A stretch of 27,171 bases of DNA, from positions 1 through 27,171 of IMG/VR virus record IMGVR_UViG_3300031997_000053. One strand, given 5' to 3'. This DNA comes from a virus. Position 1 is the first letter of the stretch, and every line of letters begins with the position of its first letter. Made by a program: the position numbers and the translations under genes. Under the pieces are notes generated by a model, which searched no databases, was not told the DNA's origin, and was given only the letters and a program-made list of their open reading frames with translations. Below are positions 1 through 7,281 of the stretch, one piece after another.

Positions 1-375
1 TGCTGAAGTTAGGGGGCCAGTGACGGCCGTTGAAACGGTTGATTTAACGTCTACCTGTACCTTGGAACTGGTGACTGCCCCCGCCAACGTGGAGAGATAG
101 CCAGAGATATCAATTAGTAGGTTCTTTGCAGCCTTGAGGACCGAGGTATGTGTCCTGGCGGTTCCGGTCTCGTCTTCGGATACGGATGCTGCGGCGTCTG
201 TGTTCGCTCCTGCAGCGGCGGCAGTGGCCAGGCCTGAAGGATCGAGAGTCGCATTTATTTCGGTGTCTACTACGAATTTGCCATCCGCAGTAACTAGGAC
301 GTCTACCTCAACGTCTTGGTCTGTCGTGCCTTTGAGAACTATCTTTTGAGGATTCGTGCCTCGAAATGGTGCCAT
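1..375 (-). CDS. Partial virion structural protein (fibre/appendage-like), 3' end outside window
   Basis: Open reading frame starting with ATG at 375 and still open at base 1 (125 codons visible). A GGAG ribosome site lies 6 bases before the ATG. The N-terminus begins MAPFRGTNPQKIVLKGTTDQ; the rest is rich in Ala, Thr, Val and Asp (a GLATAAAAGANTDAAA stretch near residues 56-71), which suits a beta-rich appendage or adaptor protein. It directly follows the repeat-bearing fibre-like gene and is probably in the same late operon. I do not recognise a named family; the structural role is inferred from position and composition. Confidence 0.6.
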   Translation of the reverse strand, partial: MAPFRGTNPQKIVLKGTTDQDVEVDVLVTADGKFVVDTEINATLDPSGLATAAAAGANTDAAASVSEDETGTARTHTSVLKAAKNLLIDISGYLSTLAGAVTSSKVQVDVKSTVSTAVTGPLTSA

Positions 376-451
376 TTATTCTCCGTTTTAGATAGGTTGC
401 GGGAAGAGAGGACTAAGTTCCTAACTCCTCCTCGCATAATCTATCCTATAT

Positions 452-1873
452 TCAGCTAGCTCCCTCGAGACCAGCTATCAGAACGAAGACATACTCGGTA
501 GACGAGTTGGTCTCACATTCGACCATGAAGCCGGTCGTTGCCAGATTGGTTGTCGAGATATCCATTGCTCCGAGGGATGCCTGGGCTGTTCCGGTTTTGG
601 TCGCAAAGACAGAATAGTTCGTGTCCTTCATGTCTTTGGCATATCCCAGACCCTGCCCCCCATATCCTACGGCGTTCTGAGCCAGACCGAGTACCGTCTT
701 TAGAGTGCTGTTGCCCATCAAGACCTTCGAGCCGTATCCGGACGTCTTCGAGGTAATCCGCACAGCTCCTGCAACAACTGTTGCCACTACATAGGCGGTC
801 ATGTCGCCGTTGATTACGGCAACGATTTCCGTGGCGGTTACTGCGCTGGCATCGTTAACGTCTCCTGTGCCGTCTGTGTTGGTCCCGTATCCAGTTCCGA
901 TCTCGAGCTCGTCACTGGCATCGTGGTCGGCGGCAGGAGTTATCCTGACCTTTGAGTTCTTGCCTTTTGTCGGAGATGTTATCACGTACTTGTCGGTGCT
1001 GAAGGCGACTGCAACAAGAGTCTTCTTCCCGCCCAGAGCACGGATCTTGGTCTGCATCTCAGCGGCTATTTCGGCACCGGTGTCGCAGCTCCCCCCAACC
1101 CAATCGCATGTCACGGTTTCGGGCGTGTCGTTGTCTACGGAGATCTTGAACTTGGTGTCGATCTCGGCTAACATGTTAGTTGATGCGCCTGTCCCGCCCG
1201 TGTGGTATCCTGCGGCAAAGTTGACTGTGGCCGTCTTCTCGCCTTCTGCGTCCGGAGTTACTAGGATTACGCCTCCATCGCCAACGCCTGTAAGATTGAA
1301 GTTTTGTGTGTTAGTTCCAAGAACCGTTCCGGGCGTTGATGCCTTGAAGAGTACAGCAACCTTCCCGTCTCCTCGGAGCCTGACCTTACCGTGTCTCAGA
1401 ACGTCCAACGTGGCATCGGCCAGAAGATCTTCGTTGACTCCGGTGATCTGGGTGTCTACGTACTTCTTGGTAGCTGCATCCTGGTTAGCTGACGGATCTA
1501 CGACGTTGTTGATCTTGTGTGTACCCAGGTCCAGGGCACCCGTCATGGCTACAGTGCCGTCCTTCTTGATCATCAGACCAAGACCATCATCAGTGTACTT
1601 CTTGGTGGCAGCGTCTTGGTTGGCTGCTGGATCGACTACATTGTTGATCTTATGTGTCCCTAAGTCCAGGGCACCCGTCATTGCTACGGTGCCGTCCTTT
1701 GCCAGGAATCCCGTTCCGGCAACTATCGCGTCTATCTGGGCTTTGGTAGCTGCGTCCTGCGGATTCGTCCCATCGGCTACGTTGACTATCTTCTCGGACT
1801 CCATGTCGAGAACGCCGGAGAACCTGAAAAATAGGCCGGAGGTTATCTTGGAGACTTTTCTAAGAAATCCCAT
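452..1873 (-). CDS. Tail-fibre-like protein with N-terminal repeats
   Basis: 473 residues; ATG at 1873 preceded by GGCGGAGGCGA. The N-terminal 140 residues hold three copies of a phage-fibre-type repeat: residues ~20-48 (diverged), 60-93 and 105-138, the last two nearly identical (core GALDLGTHKINNVVD, then QDAATKKY). Repeats of the form G-A-L-D-G-KI-V-D-QDAAT-YVD are familiar from tail fibres and adhesins that build beta-helical stalks. Residues ~150-473 are Gly/Thr/Ala-rich, low in Cys, and end in a beta-rich part. It follows the capsid gene, which is unusual for a fibre, so it could instead be a capsid-surface fibre or head appendage. Virion surface, possibly host recognition; the function is inferred. 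Confidence 0.65.
   Translation of the reverse strand: MGFLRKVSKITSGLFFRFSGVLDMESEKIVNVADGTNPQDAATKAQIDAIVAGTGFLAKDGTVAMTGALDLGTHKINNVVDPAANQDAATKKYTDDGLGLMIKKDGTVAMTGALDLGTHKINNVVDPSANQDAATKKYVDTQITGVNEDLLADATLDVLRHGKVRLRGDGKVAVLFKASTPGTVLGTNTQNFNLTGVGDGGVILVTPDAEGEKTATVNFAAGYHTGGTGASTNMLAEIDTKFKISVDNDTPETVTCDWVGGSCDTGAEIAAEMQTKIRALGGKKTLVAVAFSTDKYVITSPTKGKNSKVRITPAADHDASDELEIGTGYGTNTDGTGDVNDASAVTATEIVAVINGDMTAYVVATVVAGAVRITSKTSGYGSKVLMGNSTLKTVLGLAQNAVGYGGQGLGYAKDMKDTNYSVFATKTGTAQASLGAMDISTTNLATTGFMVECETNSSTEYVFVLIAGLEGAS
1460..1822. repeat. Three in-gene direct repeats encoding fibre repeat units
   Basis: Coding repeats within the fibre-like gene. Two near-identical units lie at 1460-1561 and 1595-1696 (45-codon period) and a diverged third at about 1730-1822. 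The two close copies differ mainly at synonymous positions, which fits unit duplication followed by drift, and could allow stalk-length variation by recombination. Confidence 0.75.
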
Positions 1874-1893
1874 TGTGAATCGCCTCCGCCTAT

Positions 1894-2895
1894 TTAGATT
1901 CCGTATGATCCAGTGGGCATGAACAGGCCGGCTGTCGCGTCCTTGACCATGATCGTGTTCTCAAGCCAGAGCTGGATGTTTAGCTCGTGAGTCTTGTCCT
2001 CGAGGTATCTGTGGCTGTGCAGACCGAAGTTGTTGTCGAGCGTCTGGTTGTTCTCCATCGGTACGAACTCTTTGGGTGCGTACTCTGGGTTGTACGTGTA
2101 GTACATCGTCGCAGGAGTTATGCTGCGGTCCATCGCCATAATGTCGCCTTCGGTCAGGCCGTACTGGACCTTGTGGATGGTCGCGCCCAGCACTGGGATA
2201 TAGATACTGTCCATCTGGGCCTGCGGCATACCGAACAGAGCCTCTCGGGTCGGCCTGTCCACGTCCAGATTGATCAGGTGCCGGAGCATCTCGGCGAAGT
2301 TGTCCTTGTGGACGAAGAAATCAGTTGCCCTGTAGCCTGGCGCGTGATCCTCCATGTCCTGGCTCATCAGGATCATGTCGTCAACTGGGTTGGCCGTTTC
2401 CGCAGACCACTTTGCGACTGTTCTATCGTAGAACTTCATGCCGCTTGCCTCTCTGTCAACGCCTTTCGTGGCATTGGTCAGGGCGGATATGATCTCGCGG
2501 TTCATGTACTCGCCCATCCAGTTGATGATTCTCATCAGCCTCCGGCGGACCATGTCCCGGTCGGTCCTTGCGAACCTTCTCGCCCTCTCTGTGAAGACTA
2601 CGCTCCATCCAGCCTGAGCCACGATAGCCGAGATCTCCTGGAGGTCAGAAGCTGTCACGACTACGAACTCGGCGCCAGATGTTCTCTTCCTGGGGAGTCT
2701 CTTCTTCGGATCAGTGTCGGCGGAATATTGTTCCCTGTAGCCTACAATGCTCTCGGCATCCGTCTCCACCTTCGGGATGAAATCCAGCCACTCCATCGTC
2801 TTAGAGAACTTCTCGATCATGAAGCCCTCTATGAACTCCTTCTGCCAGATGTAGTCGTTAGGCAGGCCATCGATATCCTTGTAAGTGTCTACCAT
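1894..2895 (-). CDS. Major capsid protein (HK97-fold type), probable
   Basis: 333 residues, ATG at 2895, GGAGGGATAG ribosome site. It sits where the major capsid gene of tailed viruses sits: after protease/scaffold and a small decoration-like gene. The sequence suits an HK97-type coat protein: a helical N-terminal arm with EFIEGFMIEKFSKTMEWLDF (residues 20-39), a basic PKKRLPRKRTSG segment, a long helix rich in Arg around residues 100-135 (RARRFARTDRDMVRRRLMRI), and a C-terminal part with NPEYAPKEFVPMENN and HSHRYLEDKTHELNIQLWLE. The decisive check would be a profile or structure prediction; an encapsulin-like or other structural protein is the alternative. Confidence 0.75.
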   Translation of the reverse strand: MVDTYKDIDGLPNDYIWQKEFIEGFMIEKFSKTMEWLDFIPKVETDAESIVGYREQYSADTDPKKRLPRKRTSGAEFVVVTASDLQEISAIVAQAGWSVVFTERARRFARTDRDMVRRRLMRIINWMGEYMNREIISALTNATKGVDREASGMKFYDRTVAKWSAETANPVDDMILMSQDMEDHAPGYRATDFFVHKDNFAEMLRHLINLDVDRPTREALFGMPQAQMDSIYIPVLGATIHKVQYGLTEGDIMAMDRSITPATMYYTYNPEYAPKEFVPMENNQTLDNNFGLHSHRYLEDKTHELNIQLWLENTIMVKDATAGLFMPTGSYGI

Positions 2896-2907
2896 CTTCT
2901 ATCCCTC

Positions 2908-3516
2908 CTAAGTGACTACCTCAATGGTTTGCATCCCCACTCCAACAAGGACAGGGGCCACGACGTCGACCGAAGTAGACCCGGTTATGTGGTGCAGAGG
3001 CACGAGTTTGTTGTTCGTCCCAGTTCCGTACATGAACTTGCCTGCACTCTGGTCCCAGACAAGAGATGCCGGTACTCCGACTGCCAGCGTGTACGCCCCG
3101 TCGTGGTCCTCCACGGTGATCTCGAGGGTCATCATTCCGACCATTCCGACCGGCTCAATTGTAGCCTTCCGGAGGTTCTTGCCGGCCAGCATCAGGCCCA
3201 GGTCTGTCATGGGCGCAGCCGGACAGTCCTCGTATGGATGGATCTCGATAACTCTTGCTACATACTTTGCGCCGCTGCCAGATATCTTCTGGACGACGGG
3301 TAATCCTTGGGTGACTGCATAGGTCAGCGCAGCGTTGTCGAAGAACTCGACGAGCTCTCCCTCGACTATCTCTTTCTCAATTGCCACCTGGTCTTCTCTC
3401 TTGAGACCAGTTCGGCTGAATACGGACGTTGGCGTCATGTCGCCTTCGAACAGCCACGCAGTTATGCGTGTCATGCCGAAACGTAGATCGCCAGCGACCT
3501 CACCAGTTAATGCCAT
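2908..3516 (-). CDS. Capsid decoration/head structural protein, probable
   Basis: 202 residues; ATG at 3516 with GGAGAGTGGGGGAATAA before it. A small Gly/Val/Thr-rich protein with predicted beta content (for example GMVGMMTLEITVEDHDGA) ending 12 bases before the major capsid gene. This slot, between scaffold/protease and major capsid protein, is usually held by a decoration or head-stabilising protein. No catalytic motif is visible. The call depends on context; I do not recognise the family. Confidence 0.5.
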   Translation of the reverse strand: MALTGEVAGDLRFGMTRITAWLFEGDMTPTSVFSRTGLKREDQVAIEKEIVEGELVEFFDNAALTYAVTQGLPVVQKISGSGAKYVARVIEIHPYEDCPAAPMTDLGLMLAGKNLRKATIEPVGMVGMMTLEITVEDHDGAYTLAVGVPASLVWDQSAGKFMYGTGTNNKLVPLHHITGSTSVDVVAPVLVGVGMQTIEVVT

Positions 3517-3564
3517 TTATTCCCCCACTCTCCTTAGAATTGTTTCTATATTCGTTGCGGAATG

Positions 3565-3584
3565 TTATCTTATCTTATCTTATC
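3565..3584. repeat. Tandem pentamer repeat, four perfect TTATC units
   Basis: TTATC four times in a row (GATAA on the coding minus strand), located 50-70 bases upstream of the decoration-like gene and 40 bases after the protease/scaffold stop. The 108-bp gap has no ORF. It could act in the 5' leader of the capsid genes or be neutral slippage. Seen directly; the role is unknown. Confidence 0.8.
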
Positions 3585-3624
3585 AACCTAGAACAAGCGT
3601 GAACATGATTTGTCACCTTCACAT

Positions 3625-5235
3625 TCAGATCGACGTTTTCAGTTCCTTCTCCATCCGCTTCTTGAGCTCCAGGTAGGTCTCGCCGCCACCCTTCGTCGGA
3701 GATGGCTTCTGAAGCGTGATTGGTGTCGGAGATTTTACAGAAGGTGCTGGTGATGGAGCTGGAAGGGTTACTGTCGGTGCTGGAGCTGGTGCGGAAGGAG
3801 CGCCTTCGATTGGTGTCGCCCCGATTCCTGGGCTGGTTACATCCACCGCAGGCTTCGAAGAACCTACGATATCGCCCACGATACCCTGGAGGATGTCCAG
3901 AGGCATCGTCTCATACCTGGCAAGATCCTTCAGGCCAGGCATGGCCCCCCTCAAGGAGTCTATCAATATGCTTCGAGCAACCTTCTCGGCGCCATCTGTC
4001 AGACCGGCCTTCTTCTGCAGGTCCGCCAGGGATAGCTGCATGTCACCTATGATCTTCTCGAACGCCTTCTTGGCCTCTTCCGGGTCGACTGTTGCGCTCC
4101 AGGATATGCTGATCTTTCCCTCGTCCGTCATGTTGACTACTGGATATATGAGCTTGTCCGGAGCTTTCTGACTTTTCTTACTCTTCTCAGATTTCCATGC
4201 CATGTTCTCCCCCACTGCCGCTTCAGGAGCTGCTTCCTCGACTGGAGCTGCTTCGACCGGATTCATCAGAACGGCTCCGGCTTTCCACTGCTCGACGGCC
4301 CAGTTCAGGATCTCTACGATAGCGTCTGCATCGCCCGCTTGATGTGCGTTCAAAGCATTATTCATGATAGTGTTCATGACATAATCCATCGCCATCTCGA
4401 GTTGTGAGAACATCAGTTCTTTGTCGGTCAGAGCCGACTGAGCCTTGACGTACTCTTCGAGAGCTTCTGGTGATCCGAACGCAGGGAACGCATCCGGGGG
4501 CGGCACAACTGATTCTCCACCGCCTGGCTCATCCTGATGACAGGTCTTCGTCGCTGGATTCTTGGTACTCTTCTTTCCCGTTCCCATCTCCACACCTTCT
4601 TGTTTCTCGTTCAACTTCAACTTCAACTTCGACTTCGCAACTATTGGGTTTGATGTTGCTTGCAACAAACAACCGTCTTTAATCTGACATGCCCCGATGG
4701 GCACGATAGCAATATGATCATAATATATTTTAGATACTGTATATTTATAATTCTTCTCGTCGAATACGCCTCCATCTTCGTGAAGGAAATCCACCTGGCC
4801 GACGGAGACGCCAAGAGGGTCGCCTTTCTCCAAACGTTCCAGTAGATCTGGTGGCATCCTGTTCTCCCAGCCAGCTATGAGGGCTTTTGTGCTGGACGTT
4901 TTATCATCGAATTGGACGCCGATTACTTGCCCTAGAGCAACATCTGGATAATTCGGTTGAGAATCGACCTCGGGATGGCCCCATAAAAGGTACTTGCCCA
5001 GTAGAGATGAGGCCGCACCCTTGAGGACCGCCGCAGACTCGTAAATCTCGTTCCAAACCCCCTCCTTGATGGCAGTTGCTTCGAGAAATTTGAGCCTGAA
5101 ATTCTCTGGATAACTTACCGAGAGTCTCATCTCGACTGCATTGGGTTGGATATTAGTATCCTGAGCAGGCCAATCACCTAACTGAACTAACTTGATGTTA
5201 GTAACATGATGTGTCCTTGAGACTATCGCGGCCAT
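3625..5235 (-). CDS. Prohead maturation protease fused to scaffold
   Basis: 536 residues, ATG at 5235, leader with GGTAGGGGAGTGG. Residues ~1-195 resemble the DUF2213/S78-like prohead proteases of tailed viruses: a loading segment around YLLWGHPEVDSQPN, then a GDPLGVSVGQV strand, then YYDHIAIVPIGACQIKDGCLL, which aligns with the conserved H-x-A-(L/I)-V-x-x-G block of that family. A Lys-rich linker (~201-225) follows, and then an acidic, helical and Pro/Ala-rich region (~250-536) typical of a self-digesting scaffold, ending in a charged helix (YLELKKRMEKELKTSI). It would guide procapsid assembly and cleave coat and scaffold. First gene of a transcript starting near 5290. The fusion is common in siphoviruses. 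Catalytic residues cannot be fixed by eye. Confidence 0.75.
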   Translation of the reverse strand: MAAIVSRTHHVTNIKLVQLGDWPAQDTNIQPNAVEMRLSVSYPENFRLKFLEATAIKEGVWNEIYESAAVLKGAASSLLGKYLLWGHPEVDSQPNYPDVALGQVIGVQFDDKTSSTKALIAGWENRMPPDLLERLEKGDPLGVSVGQVDFLHEDGGVFDEKNYKYTVSKIYYDHIAIVPIGACQIKDGCLLQATSNPIVAKSKLKLKLNEKQEGVEMGTGKKSTKNPATKTCHQDEPGGGESVVPPPDAFPAFGSPEALEEYVKAQSALTDKELMFSQLEMAMDYVMNTIMNNALNAHQAGDADAIVEILNWAVEQWKAGAVLMNPVEAAPVEEAAPEAAVGENMAWKSEKSKKSQKAPDKLIYPVVNMTDEGKISISWSATVDPEEAKKAFEKIIGDMQLSLADLQKKAGLTDGAEKVARSILIDSLRGAMPGLKDLARYETMPLDILQGIVGDIVGSSKPAVDVTSPGIGATPIEGAPSAPAPAPTVTLPAPSPAPSVKSPTPITLQKPSPTKGGGETYLELKKRMEKELKTSI

Positions 5236-5299
5236 GTATTTTGGAGAGCCCCCACTCCCCTACCAAAATTTGTTTTCAGATTATATCCTTTTTTGAGTG

Positions 5300-5325
5300 A
5301 TGATACTATAAATACGTTTTTTCCA
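5300..5325 (-). promoter_or_regulatory. Archaeal-type promoter of the capsid operon (TATTTATA box)
   Basis: On the minus strand, TATTTATA (5307-5314) follows an A-rich BRE-like AAAAAACG. A start site about 25 bases on (near 5285) would leave a ~50-base leader before the protease/scaffold ATG at 5235. The upstream gene stops at 5328, so the promoter lies in the only real gap (92 bp) of this part. It would let capsid genes be transcribed apart from the packaging genes. Confidence 0.55.
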
Positions 5326-5327
5326 TT

Positions 5328-5564
5328 TTAGCTTACTTCGTTCAGGTTGAAGCCTACTGGCGACTGTGGTTCTGGCTTCTTATACTTTTCGTCGTACATT
5401 ACGCACTGATGAAACCTGGCGCAGAGCGGGGTACATTCGCCGAGCCGGAAGATATGTACTCCACGTTCTGATCGTATTTGGATACAGGCACAATTGCCTC
5501 TAAGAGCATCGTTTATGGCCTTTAAGCTACCGTGCATATCTTCTTCATCGATTGGAATTCTCAA
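5328..5564 (-). CDS. Small Cys-containing protein, unknown function
   Basis: 78 residues from a TTG at 5564 (an AGGGGGG run is only a base or two before it) or 69 from the in-frame ATG at 5537. Cysteines occur as CAC, then CTPLC, then a further Cys (residues ~25-55), enough for a small metal site. Ends just before the capsid-operon promoter. No family recognised; the start is uncertain because the ribosome site is too close to the TTG. Confidence 0.5.
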   Translation of the reverse strand: MRIPIDEEDMHGSLKAINDALRGNCACIQIRSERGVHIFRLGECTPLCARFHQCVMYDEKYKKPEPQSPVGFNLNEVS

Positions 5565-5677
5565 TCCCCCCTGTTAGCCTCGACTGCGGCTCCCTGGCGT
5601 TCGGCCCTGGCGCGGGCCCTCGAAGCACCTTCTTCGCCCAACCGGAACCCGGGGACGGTTGTTTTCTGAGCAGGATC

Positions 5678-5857
5678 TTACTGATCTTTTGTCTCCTCGT
5701 TGCAAAGCTGGTTGCGATTGGTCGTAGTGCCTTTATACCCACGGGCTCTCTTGGCCGGGCATAAACCTAGATCGCCACATCCTTTCAGGACATCCCAGAA
5801 AACGCAGTTCCCGCAGATCTCTAGGCCGCCCTGGTTAATGGGTACGATTTGTTTCAT
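5678..5857 (-). CDS. 59-residue Cys-rich (zinc-ribbon-like) protein
   Basis: Starts with ATG at 5857 inside the stop of the preceding HTH gene (GCATGA), so translation is probably coupled. The order CGNC (residues 15-18), CG (27), CP (33) and a final Cys (51) resembles a small zinc ribbon or Cys-cluster protein. The first 45 residues are hydrophobic/Gly and the tail is basic (PAKRARGYKG). Role unknown; the overlap and Cys spacing make it very likely a true gene. Confidence 0.6.
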   Translation of the reverse strand: MKQIVPINQGGLEICGNCVFWDVLKGCGDLGLCPAKRARGYKGTTTNRNQLCNEETKDQ

Positions 5858-6660
5858 GCGTTACCCTTATCCTTTTCGAGCTGGAAATATCGTATCTCTG
5901 CTGGACTGACCACTAATCCAGTTTCCTCGAAGATGACATCAGATACCCCGTTGGCGGTGTAATTTTCAGTGAGCAGTTCGATGATGCGGGTCTTGATCTC
6001 GTCCGAAAGGGAGACTATCGTTTCGGTGCTGGATTCATCCGTGGGCGGAGCGGGCTTCTTAACTAGACCAAAGACGTCGCTGGGAGATATATCGATGCCT
6101 TCGTTCTTGAGGGCAGCTGCAATTTCCCTACATGTCATCTTTGAGTACATCTCGGTGATGCGATCTCTGAGATCTTGTGGCTTCTCGTCTGAAATTTTCC
6201 CTCCTCTGACGGTTGGAGGATATGGTCCGAAGCCGACGATATCATTTGGTCCGGGTTCAATAACGATGCCACTTAATTCGTTCTTGGATTTGATTCGTCT
6301 GGCTTTGAGCTCGTTGCCACGAATGATACCGTTAACTCGCCTTGCTGGAAGATTGAGCTTCTTGGCGATATCTTTCGGCCTCAGACCATTTCCAGCTAGC
6401 CCCAGGATCTTACTTTTGGTGTCGTCTGGCAATGGATACAGTAACTCTTTGGCCCTCTTCTCCTTTTTCGTCTTCTCTTTTGGTTCGGCCGTTTTTCCAG
6501 GCGTTGTCTCGTCCGGAAATTCCTGCCAGGATGGGGCGGGAATCTTAGCCGCAGGAGTTATATGGAGTTCGCTGTCGCCTTTGAGGGCTGATATCATGCT
6601 GATAAGCCTGGTTGCATCGACCGATTTCGGCTTTATAATAATGGTTATATCTACATCCAT
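5854..6660 (-). CDS. Protein with three helix-turn-helix-like modules
   Basis: 268 residues from ATG at 6660, chosen because GAGGGACG precedes it; an upstream TTG at 6672 has no ribosome site. A short alpha/beta N-terminus (MDVDITIIIKPKSVDATRLI) is followed by a Lys-rich linker and three HTH-like modules: residues ~75-120 (LRPKDIAKKLNLPARRVNGI), ~165-205 (MTCREIAAALKNEGIDISPS) and ~220-262 (YTANGVSDVIFEETGLVVSP). Each begins with a similar L-x-D-x-x-(K/R)-x-(R/K)-I helix, as in resolvase/HTH_23-type domains. It lies between the MuF and protease genes, where regulators are rare. It could bind DNA or be a repeat-built head component. Confidence 0.6.
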   Translation of the reverse strand: MDVDITIIIKPKSVDATRLISMISALKGDSELHITPAAKIPAPSWQEFPDETTPGKTAEPKEKTKKEKRAKELLYPLPDDTKSKILGLAGNGLRPKDIAKKLNLPARRVNGIIRGNELKARRIKSKNELSGIVIEPGPNDIVGFGPYPPTVRGGKISDEKPQDLRDRITEMYSKMTCREIAAALKNEGIDISPSDVFGLVKKPAPPTDESSTETIVSLSDEIKTRIIELLTENYTANGVSDVIFEETGLVVSPAEIRYFQLEKDKGNA

Positions 6661-6791
6661 CGTCCCTCGCAATAGTATTTGATCTGTTCTGGCGTGAGCT
6701 CCTTGAGAGCCAGATAATCATCTTCGAGAAACTTCATGCCTCGAAAGGCCCTGGCCTCAAAAGACTCGTCGTAATCCATAACTTTGTTCAT
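6651..6791 (-). CDS. 46-residue acidic protein, unknown
   Basis: Starts at ATG 6791 within the stop of the previous gene (ATATGA), with GCGAGGTC as ribosome site, and ends inside the start region of the HTH gene. Sequence MNKVMDYDESFEARAFRGMK, then an acidic helix LKELTPEQIKYYCEG. A longer reading from 7007 is possible, but its first 70 residues are Arg-rich shadow of the neighbouring frame. No family recognised. Confidence 0.5.
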   Translation of the reverse strand: MNKVMDYDESFEARAFRGMKFLEDDYLALKELTPEQIKYYCEGRWM

Positions 6792-7036
6792 ATCAGACCT
6801 CGCGTTTGTCGTCTTAGGTTTAGAATCGTGCGACTGTGGACGTGCCATTCCATGAAGTCGTTTGTCCATATCACGTTGCCTTTTAGGTACTGAAGACCTT
6901 TGAGGTTTAGCAGATAGCTCTTCTCGTCGTCTTGCATTGGCTGCATCTCGACGGGATGCCCAACGAAGTGCTCGACGAGCCTTCTTGCCGCGCCTAGTGT
7001 CGGACATTTGTAATCAGTATCCCTCGCGAGTTTCAT
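6788..7036 (-). CDS. 82-residue protein, unknown
   Basis: ATG at 7036 overlaps the previous stop (AATGA). Sequence MKLARDTDYKCPTLGAARRL, then VGHPVEMQPMQDDEKSYLLN and a C-terminal part rich in Trp and basic residues (WTNDFMEWHVHSRTILNLRR). Balanced composition and overlaps at both ends support a real gene. It sits between MuF and protease, where head-completion or small accessory genes are common. Function unknown. Confidence 0.6.
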   Translation of the reverse strand: MKLARDTDYKCPTLGAARRLVEHFVGHPVEMQPMQDDEKSYLLNLKGLQYLKGNVIWTNDFMEWHVHSRTILNLRRQTRGLI

Positions 7037-7281
7037 TTTTGTAAGATATCATAATCGGGATTGGTTACAATGGCGATCTCCATGATCTGCTGCAAGGTCT
7101 TCCCGGATGCCACGAGCTTTTCGGCTGCCAGGATGCTCTTCTGGTCGTTGAGAGGGAGATCTTCAAAAGAGTCTGTACTATCGACCCTCTGTGCAAGAGC
7201 CATACGATCGTCCATCGAGAGGCCTAGCATAACCATGATGTCGATAACTTTAGCCACCCTACGACTTAACTCCGGATTCAT
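7033..7281 (-). CDS. 82-residue helical protein, unknown
   Basis: ATG at 7281 directly after the TAA of the MuF gene (7282-7284), giving zero gap. Sequence MNPELSRRVAKVIDIMVMLG and on to ILAAEKLVASGKTLQQIMEI: mostly helical, with no Cys or catalytic motif. It immediately follows the gene with the ADP-ribosyltransferase-like domain, so a role as its partner, such as an immunity protein, is possible but rests on position only. Confidence 0.6.
   Translation of the reverse strand: MNPELSRRVAKVIDIMVMLGLSMDDRMALAQRVDSTDSFEDLPLNDQKSILAAEKLVASGKTLQQIMEIAIVTNPDYDILQK

Noticed and set aside
801-1922. Long plus-strand ORF (373 codons) over the fibre-like gene
   Set aside because: Antisense shadow of a gene with repeats, fibre motifs and ribosome site; Ser/Pro/Ala-rich with no protein-like pattern.
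1987-3303. 438-codon plus-strand ORF
   Set aside because: Antisense to the capsid and decoration-like genes; His/Arg/Val-rich composition typical of a shadow frame, no ribosome site or promoter.
5545-5742. 65-codon minus-strand ORF from a GTG
   Set aside because: Arg/Pro/Ser-rich, and its first third overlaps the Cys-rich gene in another frame. It cannot be fully excluded since 5565-5677 has no other gene.
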